This document shows, piece after piece, positions 5,196-9,700 of a stretch of 9,700 bases of DNA; the stretch's first letter is position 1; each line of letters begins with the position of its first letter. Source of the DNA: an uncultured Clostridia bacterium (GTDB lineage: Bacteria; Bacillota; Clostridia; Christensenellales; QALW01); contig URTC01000043.1 in assembly GCA_900550765.1 (NCBI GenBank), positions 1 to 9,700 of the forward strand, in the 5' to 3' direction. Position numbers and translations under genes: made by a program. The notes beneath the pieces were generated by a model that worked only from the letters and a program-made list of their open reading frames with translations, did no database searches and was not told the DNA's origin.

Positions 5196-6500
5196 ATGAA
5201 TTCCATTTGGAGTGAAAGCGTACAATTGCCTGTTTTTGAAGAACTCAGGCAGAATATCAAGACCGACGTGCTGATTATTGGCGGCGGTATGGCCGGACTT
5301 TTATGCGGATATATGCTTAAAAAGGCTGGTATCGGAGCAGTAATCGCAGAGGCGGCACGCATCGGCAGCGGAACCACTCAAAATACCACGGCAAAAGTCA
5401 CGCTGCAGCATGGCTTGCTTTACAGCCGGCTTTTGAAAAAGTTCGGACAGGAAAAAGCGCGGATGTATTTACAGGCAAATTCTGCTGCGTTGGAGGAATA
5501 TAAAAAAATCTGCCGCTTTATAGATTGCGATTTTGAAGGGAAGGATTCTTTTGTATACTCGCTGCAGAATAGAGCGGTGCTGGAGGAGGAAATTGCCGCT
5601 CTTGACGCCCTGCATTTTAAAGCGGAATATGTTCCGCGGCTTCCCCTGCCGATTCAAACGGCGGGTGCTGTAAAAATAAAAGAGCAGGCGCAGTTTCATC
5701 CGCTGAAATTTATAGCGGCTGTCTCTGAGGAATTGCAGATTTATGAAAATACCCGGGTATTGGAAATAGAAGGCCATACAGCGCGTACGGAAAAATATAC
5801 GATAACAGCGGATGAAATTATTGTAACGACGCATTTTCCTTGTTTTAATCTGCACGGCAGCTATTTTTTAAAGATGTATCAGGATCGCTCCTATGTTATT
5901 GCACTGGAAAATGGACCCGATGTAAACGGCATGTATGTGGATGAGGCCTCAGGAGGTCTTTCTTTTAGAAATTATAAAGAATTTTTGTTTTTGGGCGGCG
6001 GCGCACACCGTACGGGAAAGGCGGGGTGTGCCTGGCAGGAACTCCGCCGTTTTGCCGCACGATATTATCCGCGGGCAAGGGAAGAATTTGCCTGGGCTGC
6101 GCAGGACTGTATGACGCTTGATGGTATTCCCTATATCGGAAATTATTCAAAAAACACACCGCATGTGTTTGTGGCTACGGGCTTTCAAAAATGGGGCATG
6201 ACCTCTTCTATGACTGCTGCGATGCTTTTAAGGGATCGGCTGTGCGGCATACAAAATCCCTGTGCGGAGGTGTTTTCTCCTTCCCGAAGCATGCTTACGC
6301 CGCAGCTGGCCGTCAATGCCTGGGAAGCTGCTGCGGGATTGCTCAGGCTTTCAAAAAAACGGTGTACGCATATGGGCTGTGCGCTGAAGTGGAATTCTGC
6401 CGAACGCACTTGGGATTGTTCGTGTCACGGTTCCCGATTCAGCCGGGATGGCGGACTGATTGATAATCCTGCCAAAAAAGATTTAAAAGCAAAAGAATAA
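5196..6500 (+). CDS. FAD-dependent oxidoreductase (DadA-like) with C-terminal mini-Rieske [2Fe-2S] domain
   Basis: A 434-residue fusion. The N-terminal Rossmann motif VLIIGGGMAG (25-34), with Glu52 at the end of the second strand, binds FAD. The body is a DAO/glycine oxidase-type fold with a late GVxxAxGFxxxGM-like segment (HVFVATGFQKWGMTSS), as in this family. The C-terminus holds Rieske cluster ligands: Cys390 and His392 in CTHMGC, Cys408 and His411 in CSCHGS, plus Cys395 and Cys410 for the usual disulphide. The first strands of a normal Rieske domain are missing, so only about 45 residues remain; this short form is seen in clostridial homologues. The end IDNPAKKDL fits the family. It is probably a cytoplasmic amine or amino-acid-type oxidoreductase passing electrons to the cluster; the substrate is unknown. 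The SD AGGAGG is 9 nt before the ATG. An ATG at 5188 meets a stop after three codons. Confidence 0.88.
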   Translation: MNSIWSESVQLPVFEELRQNIKTDVLIIGGGMAGLLCGYMLKKAGIGAVIAEAARIGSGTTQNTTAKVTLQHGLLYSRLLKKFGQEKARMYLQANSAALEEYKKICRFIDCDFEGKDSFVYSLQNRAVLEEEIAALDALHFKAEYVPRLPLPIQTAGAVKIKEQAQFHPLKFIAAVSEELQIYENTRVLEIEGHTARTEKYTITADEIIVTTHFPCFNLHGSYFLKMYQDRSYVIALENGPDVNGMYVDEASGGLSFRNYKEFLFLGGGAHRTGKAGCAWQELRRFAARYYPRAREEFAWAAQDCMTLDGIPYIGNYSKNTPHVFVATGFQKWGMTSSMTAAMLLRDRLCGIQNPCAEVFSPSRSMLTPQLAVNAWEAAAGLLRLSKKRCTHMGCALKWNSAERTWDCSCHGSRFSRDGGLIDNPAKKDLKAKE

Positions 6501-6504
6501 AGAG

Positions 6505-6521
6505 AAAAAGGTGTTTGCACC
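6505..6521 (-). terminator. Weak intrinsic terminator candidate of the carboxypeptidase operon
   Basis: On the minus strand GGTG-CAAA-CACC forms a 4-bp hairpin followed directly by five T residues. It lies about 70 nt after the stop codon of the zinc-ribbon gene. The stem is short, so it is only a candidate. Confidence 0.35.
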
Positions 6522-6578
6522 ATTAGGAAAAAACCAGAGAAAAGAGGGTTTTATAAAAGACGATATGACCTGTGCGGC

Positions 6579-6595
6579 GTGCCGGGCACTCTTTT
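6579..6595 (+). terminator. Weak intrinsic terminator candidate of the Rieske oxidoreductase gene
   Basis: GTGC-CGG-GCAC (6579-6589) is followed by TCTTTT. It is the only GC-rich hairpin with a T-run between the oxidoreductase stop codon and the convergent gene. The stem is just 4 bp. Confidence 0.3.
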
Positions 6596-6827
6596 AAGCA
6601 GCTTTTTTATATTCCCGAAAAACCAAGAACAGCGCTCCGGAAAGAAAAGCAAAAATAGCCGCTGCGCCAAAGAGCCAATGAACAAATACCTTGGTTAACA
6701 GCAGGATACCTGCTAAAAAAGAAAGCAAAGCCCCCCAGCTAAAGCCTTTTTTTAATCGGCAGCCGCAGAATGGGCAGCATTTTTTCTTTGTTCTTTTTAT
6801 CTTATTTTTGCAGGCGGGACAGTTCAT
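6594..6827 (-). CDS. Small zinc-ribbon protein with two membrane segments, function unknown
   Basis: A 77-residue protein that begins with a zinc-ribbon: Cys3-x2-Cys6, a basic linker, then Cys18-x2-Cys21 (CPFCG), with extra cysteines at 17 and 23. Two hydrophobic segments follow (about 29-48 and 50-70) and the tail is basic (REYKKAA). The ribbon would face the cytoplasm. The start ATG at 6827 lies 26 nt inside the preceding permease gene and has its own SD (AAAGGA, 8 nt spacing), so translation is probably coupled. No family function is known to me for this small ribbon-membrane class; it could assist the permease, but that is context only. Confidence 0.72.
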   Translation of the reverse strand: MNCPACKNKIKRTKKKCCPFCGCRLKKGFSWGALLSFLAGILLLTKVFVHWLFGAAAIFAFLSGALFLVFREYKKAA

Positions 6828-7731
6828 ATGTTTTTTCCTTTCTTTTTCTCGGCAGCTGTGCCAGGATTACTGCCGTCAGCATGATACCGCAGCCTAAATA
6901 TTCCCGCGGCGTCAGGATTTCGCCTAAAAAGATTGCCGCTGATAGAACCGAAAAGACGGATTCCAGGCTTAACAGCAGAGAAACAACCGTAGGATTGGAG
7001 CCTTTTTGTGCTAAGATTTGAAGCGTATAGGCGATTCCGGAGGAGAATACGCCCACATAGAGCAGCGGCCAGAGGCAGTGGCGGATTACCGCCGCCGACG
7101 GAGATTCCAAACACAGCATGCCGATGCCGGAGAATACGGCTGCAACGGCAAATTGTACCAGGGAAAGCTGTATGCCATCCACACGGTTGGCGAAACGGTC
7201 AATTACCAAAATGTGAAGTGCAAAAACCAGCGCACAGAGTAAAAGATACAGATCATACCGGCTGACGGTTAGAGAGGCGCCCTCTTTTACGCAGAGCAGA
7301 TACATGCCCGCCGCAGCAAGGAGAACGCTGATCCAGATCGTTGGCGAAACTTTTTTCTTTAAAAAAATTCCCAGCACGGGAACAATTACGATATACAGCG
7401 CCGTAATAAAGCCGCCTTTGCCGCTTTCCGTACCGCCTAAGCCCAGCTGCTGCAGATTAGAGGCTATGGTCAAGAGCAGTCCGCAGCACAGTCCGCCCCA
7501 AAGCAGATTTTTTTGGTATGTTGTATCCTTCAGCTGCCGCTGTATTTTTTTTGGCCCTCCGGAAAACCATAGCATTACCGGAACCAAGACAATACAACCG
7601 ATTACGCTGCGCAGCATATTAAACGTAAACGTCTGCATACCGGCCGCGGCGCATTGAGATTGTGCAGAAAATGCGGTGCCCCAGATCAAGGCCGTTAATA
7701 TGGGAAATACGTTTTGTCTTATTTTATCCAT
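6802..7731 (-). CDS. DMT-superfamily permease with two EamA domains
   Basis: A 309-residue membrane protein with about ten hydrophobic spans, the tandem EamA layout. The first repeat opens with ILTALIWGTAFSAQS and contains GGFITALYIVIVPVLG (about 107-122). The second has YVGVFSSGIAYTLQILAQK and ends near LLSLESVFSVLSAAIFLGE (about 255-273), with the conserved glutamate and ILGE-like end of EamA repeats. Family members move amino acids, drugs or metabolites, mostly outward; no substrate can be read from the sequence. The start ATG is at 7731, with GAGGA a few bases upstream, in a 21-nt gap after the M14 peptidase gene. It is the middle gene of a three-gene unit, overlapping the zinc-ribbon gene. 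Confidence 0.9.
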   Translation of the reverse strand: MDKIRQNVFPILTALIWGTAFSAQSQCAAAGMQTFTFNMLRSVIGCIVLVPVMLWFSGGPKKIQRQLKDTTYQKNLLWGGLCCGLLLTIASNLQQLGLGGTESGKGGFITALYIVIVPVLGIFLKKKVSPTIWISVLLAAAGMYLLCVKEGASLTVSRYDLYLLLCALVFALHILVIDRFANRVDGIQLSLVQFAVAAVFSGIGMLCLESPSAAVIRHCLWPLLYVGVFSSGIAYTLQILAQKGSNPTVVSLLLSLESVFSVLSAAIFLGEILTPREYLGCGIMLTAVILAQLPRKRKEKTYELSRLQK

Positions 7732-7752
7732 TGTATCCTCATGGTTGTATAT

Positions 7753-9033
7753 TTATGCCGCAGAGGTATCTGACGGTATTACCGCTGTATTTGGAGCTGC
7801 GGGAGCATCGGTTTGCGTTACAGCGGAATATTCATAATACATCATTATGGCAGGAATCTCAATATTTTTATCAATCGCCTTTTTAATTTCGGAAATTTCC
7901 AACGGCGCGGCTTCGCCTCCGGTTTCAATGGTAAAGCCGGGCAGCTTATACGTATCCATAAACCAGTCCTTTAATCCTAAATGGGAATAATTTGAAGGTG
8001 TAGGTGTATCGGCTACCAGCCGGTAGCCGTTGCTTTTTTTCATAGCGTTGGCAATTTCGCGGCAATGCTCCTTAAAACTGCCGGTTGCAAAAAATCCCCA
8101 GTACATTAAATTTCCGTAGGAATGATAGCTTACCAGTGACCGAAAATTTTTTTGCTGGCATAGCTCTACAATCAACCGTGCTACCTTGGCATCTAAAGCC
8201 GTATTGCCGGGGAAATTTTCACTCATGGGAAGATCCTGCAGAATCGGACTTCTGTTAGGGCCGAACCCATAGTTTTGATTCAGTTCCTGACCGATTCCAT
8301 TGGCTTTCCAGCGGGCGTAACTGCCGGCGTCCAGCATTTCGGCCTGTACCGAGCGCGTATAGATTTCTTCTACCGTGTCTTTATATTCTTGGGGAACCGA
8401 AGCAATGCCGTGGATGCAGAGCTCGACACCGTCAGGATTATGCATGGGAACAAAGTAGATGGTACAGGAGCGCACAAGCTCGGCGTAGGAATAGTCTTTG
8501 TAAAAGCTGCTTTCCATATTGGCGCAGTAGCGTTCAATGGTCCGCATTAAGATCAACGTGTTGGCATATTCTCTTGCATGGGAAGTTCCTACAATCAAAA
8601 TCCGGTTTTGATTATTGGGCTTTCCCATAATGACAATAGGGATCTCCCTGCCGAAAACAGAGGTTCCGAGGGAGGCTGTCGTAAGATATTGCGGATAGGC
8701 AGCGGTGAGAGCAGCAATATCCGCCATCATTTCTTCATAGCCGTAGTACTGGCTTGCGGTGGATACAATGCTGCCGGTATCGGAAGGTTTTATACTTTTA
8801 GGTGTAGGTGCCGGAGTAGGCGCAGGCGTAGGGGGAACCGTTTGTTCCGGTGTTGCTGTAGGCGCGGGAATCTCTGTAGGGGAGGGCAAAAGCACAGTGG
8901 GCGGCACAGCTGAAGGGGGCGGCGCGGTTTCCTCTGCGGTTGGCAATGGACTGAATTCAGCAGAGGTCGGCTTTGCACATCCTGCAGAAAGAAAAAATAG
9001 AAGAATAAAAAGCAATGCGATGGTTTTTTTCAT
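7753..9033 (-). CDS. Lipoprotein zinc carboxypeptidase, peptidase family M14
   Basis: A 426-residue lipoprotein. Residues 1-19 are a lipoprotein signal (MKKTIALL, lipobox LSAGC with Cys19). Residues about 25-80 are a Pro/Thr/Ala-rich spacer that would hold the enzyme off the membrane. The M14 domain (about 95-400) shows zinc ligands His152 and Glu155 (HARE) and His304 (YHSYGN), with catalytic Glu370 in FTIETGG. MHNPDGVE (197-204) is also typical. Where the family normally has DLNRN, with the arginine that grips the substrate carboxylate, this protein has ELNQN (Gln253). It acts outside the membrane, on peptides or peptidoglycan stem peptides. ATG 9033 gives an ideal lipoprotein signal but has a poor SD; a TTG at 9087 in frame adds 18 residues, lacks an SD, and would bury the signal. 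Confidence 0.86.
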   Translation of the reverse strand: MKKTIALLFILLFFLSAGCAKPTSAEFSPLPTAEETAPPPSAVPPTVLLPSPTEIPAPTATPEQTVPPTPAPTPAPTPKSIKPSDTGSIVSTASQYYGYEEMMADIAALTAAYPQYLTTASLGTSVFGREIPIVIMGKPNNQNRILIVGTSHAREYANTLILMRTIERYCANMESSFYKDYSYAELVRSCTIYFVPMHNPDGVELCIHGIASVPQEYKDTVEEIYTRSVQAEMLDAGSYARWKANGIGQELNQNYGFGPNRSPILQDLPMSENFPGNTALDAKVARLIVELCQQKNFRSLVSYHSYGNLMYWGFFATGSFKEHCREIANAMKKSNGYRLVADTPTPSNYSHLGLKDWFMDTYKLPGFTIETGGEAAPLEISEIKKAIDKNIEIPAIMMYYEYSAVTQTDAPAAPNTAVIPSDTSAA

Positions 9034-9107
9034 GGTTATGTAAGCGGAAGACCGGTTTTTAAAGTTCCTTTCTGTGAAAGTTTTCAAGACATAGAATTGT
9101 TGTTTTT

Positions 9108-9136
9108 ATTATAGCATAAAACCGTATTGTTTTCAA
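9108..9136 (-). promoter_or_regulatory. Near-consensus sigma-A promoter of the M14 peptidase operon
   Basis: On the minus strand -35 TTGAAA (9136-9131), a 17-nt spacer and -10 TATAAT (9113-9108), with a TGn extension (ATGCTATAAT). It predicts a start near 9101 and a leader of about 68 nt to the ATG at 9033. It lies some 50 nt downstream of the terminator of the ncRNA, so the two units appear separate. Confidence 0.85.
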
Positions 9137-9186
9137 TGGATTTTACAGGGAATTCTTTATATGCCGTTGGGCTGTATTCTGTGATG

Positions 9187-9225
9187 AAAAATATACCGGA
9201 ACCTATGCAAAGCATACGGTTCCGG
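9187..9225 (-). terminator. Strong intrinsic terminator of the ncRNA
   Basis: On the minus strand CCGGAACC (9225-9218) pairs with GGTTCCGG (9203-9196). Inside it TATGC pairs with GCATA around a TTT loop, leaving one bulged G. The stem has 13 bp and is followed by TATATTTTT (9195-9187). Confidence 0.88.
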
Positions 9226-9391
9226 CAATTTATCTTTACGGCTTAGCTATCAAAAAAGGCTCCTGGCGATCTTCCATAGGCGGCGTCTTCACGCGTTTTG
9301 CAGACCGTCCCGCACTATGGCTCAGCCATATGTAAGATGTTTATAGCAACCGTGAAAGATTCCCACTGCTTACCAAAAAAGTAAGACAATC
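9187..9391 (-). ncRNA. Structured non-coding RNA of about 205 nt, class not identified (6S-like or other)
   Basis: A near-perfect promoter, a strong terminator and no ORF with an SD define an RNA unit. The ends of its core pair: ATCTTT (9360-9355) with AAAGAT (9237-9232), ACGG (9353-9350) with CCGT (9241-9238), GCTAT (9347-9343) with ATAGC (9250-9246), that is 15 bp with one bulge and one internal loop. ATCTT (9338-9334) can pair with AAGAT (9273-9269). The apex is a rod: CCATAG and GCGG (9320-9310, bulged T) with CCGCCTATGG (9283-9274), then GTCT with AGAC and a 13-nt loop. A competing hairpin TATGGC-TGA-GCCATA (9330-9316) excludes the rod base. A closed stem, an open middle and an apical rod recall 6S RNA, which binds RNA polymerase. 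I recognise no family-specific core, so a riboswitch or another clostridial RNA class remains possible. Confidence 0.72.
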
Positions 9392-9417
9392 GATTATATT
9401 ATAGTATTGCTTACCAA
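9367..9417. repeat. Three TTGCTTAC-like elements over the ncRNA promoter
   Basis: TGCTTACCAA occurs twice in direct order (9367-9376 and 9408-9417, 41 bp apart, about four helical turns). Between them GTAAGACAAT (9381-9390) is an inverted, one-base-longer variant. Together the second and third form an imperfect dyad (GTAAGACAAT / ATTGCTTAC) that spans the ncRNA -10 box. The layout is that of an operator cluster; the HTH gene next door is a candidate binder. Confidence 0.5.
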
Positions 9418-9426
9418 TTTAGTCAA
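9398..9426 (-). promoter_or_regulatory. Near-consensus sigma-A promoter of the ncRNA
   Basis: On the minus strand -35 TTGACT (9426-9421), a 17-nt spacer and -10 TATAAT (9403-9398). Only one base differs from the sigma-A consensus. It predicts a start near 9391. The spacer contains one copy of the TGCTTACCAA element. Confidence 0.85.
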
Positions 9427-9466
9427 ACGCTTTCTGATATATACAACGAAAAAGAAAGGAAAAAAG

Positions 9467-9472
9467 TATAAT
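9467..9472 (+). promoter_or_regulatory. Possible -10 box of the HTH regulator gene
   Basis: TATAAT lies 42 nt before the start codon in a purine- and A-rich stretch. No good -35 box is found at 16-18 nt (CAACGA at 17), so the promoter may depend on an activator or the match may be chance. Confidence 0.3.
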
Positions 9473-9514
9473 AAATATAAAAATACTGGAATGAATATAG
9501 AAAGGAGTGGAGCA

Positions 9515-9700
9515 ATGAGTAAGAACGTTACAGTGAAAAATTACGATAGGGTTATTCGGTTAGGGATTGCTATTGCAGCTTTGAGGAAGATCCGCGGTCT
9601 TTCTCAGGAGAAGCTGGCGGAAAAGGCAGGGATCAGCCGCTCGCTTATGAGTGTTATTGAAGCTCCGAACACTGCGCATAGTTTTTCTATGGAGGTATTC
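9515..9700 (+). CDS. Xre/Cro-CI family HTH transcriptional regulator, N-terminal part (3' end outside the window)
   Basis: The first 62 codons are present and the frame is still open at the window edge. Residues about 16-60 form a Cro/CI-type helix-turn-helix: RLGIAIAALRKIRGLSQEKL, AEKAGISRSLMSVIE, then a segment leading to the fourth helix (SFSMEVF). LSQEKLAEKAGISRS is the turn and recognition helix pattern of this family, which binds DNA as a dimer. The ATG at 9515 follows AAAGGAG (9501-9507) with 7 nt spacing. It diverges from the ncRNA, and the TTGCTTAC-like repeats lie between them, which suggests local regulation. Total length and any C-terminal domain cannot be seen. Confidence 0.88.
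   Translation, partial: MSKNVTVKNYDRVIRLGIAIAALRKIRGLSQEKLAEKAGISRSLMSVIEAPNTAHSFSMEVF

Noticed and set aside
8790..8960. Low-complexity direct repeats (GTAGGCGC-like) suggesting a repeat array
   Set aside because: They encode the Pro/Thr/Ala spacer of the M14 lipoprotein; period and variation follow codons for Thr-Pro and Ala-Pro.
9034..9087. TTG at 9087 as a longer start for the M14 lipoprotein
   Set aside because: It would place 18 polar residues before the lipoprotein signal and has no SD. The weak SD at 9033 leaves some doubt.
9137..9391. The ncRNA as a riboswitch leader of the M14 operon
   Set aside because: Possible, but the operon has its own near-consensus promoter downstream of the terminator, and I see no known aptamer core (cobalamin, SAM, lysine, glycine, FMN, T-box, ZTP and c-di-GMP were considered).
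1..9700. tRNA, rRNA, CRISPR array, insertion sequence or attachment site
   Set aside because: No cloverleaf, spaced repeat array, transposase or integrase sequence was seen on either strand by eye.

Overview
The window reads as chromosome of a spore-forming member of the Bacillota, most likely a gut-type Clostridia. The signs are strong AGGAGG-type ribosome binding sites throughout, a CotF-type spore coat protein, a clostridial-style FAD/Rieske oxidoreductase with a shortened Rieske domain, a sortase-type cell wall surface protein, and sigma-A promoters close to TTGACA-17-TATAAT. Species cannot be named from sequence alone.

Layout. Positions 1-1999 (+) hold the C-terminal half of an AspT/YidE/YbjL-type membrane transporter. 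It is followed directly, with an SD that overlaps its stop codon, by a three-gene phage-type lysis cassette: an XhlA-like coiled-coil membrane protein, a Hol44/superfamily V-like holin and an N-acetylmuramoyl-L-alanine amidase. No phage head, tail or integrase gene is visible. Positions 2000-2420 are non-coding, with one terminator at each side. Positions 2421-4211 (-) encode a secreted beta-helix surface protein with one InlB/Flg_new repeat and a C-terminal sorting signal; it has a good sigma-A promoter and a leader of about 124 nt. Positions 4640-5092 (-) encode a CotF/ferritin-like protein. It is divergent from a FAD-dependent oxidoreductase with a mini-Rieske domain (5196-6500, +).

Positions 6594-9033 (-) form one operon of three genes: M14 zinc carboxypeptidase lipoprotein, EamA/DMT-type permease, and a small zinc-ribbon membrane protein that overlaps the permease gene by 26 nt. 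A near-consensus promoter (TTGAAA-17-TATAAT) lies at 9108-9136. Upstream of it, also on the minus strand, is the most striking object in the window. A TTGACT-17-TATAAT promoter (9398-9426) drives a roughly 205-nt RNA with long-range closing pairing, an apical rod with two mutually exclusive folds, and a strong intrinsic terminator (9187-9225). It has no ORF. It looks like a stand-alone structured ncRNA, possibly 6S-like or another unassigned class. Its promoter is overlapped by three copies of a TTGCTTAC-like element. The window ends inside an Xre-family HTH regulator (9515 onward, +) that diverges from the ncRNA and is the natural candidate to bind those elements.

No confirmed new system is claimed. 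The best leads are the ncRNA with its operator-like repeats, the lysis cassette attached to a transporter gene, and the coat/Rieske pair with an apparently intact di-iron ligand set in the coat protein.
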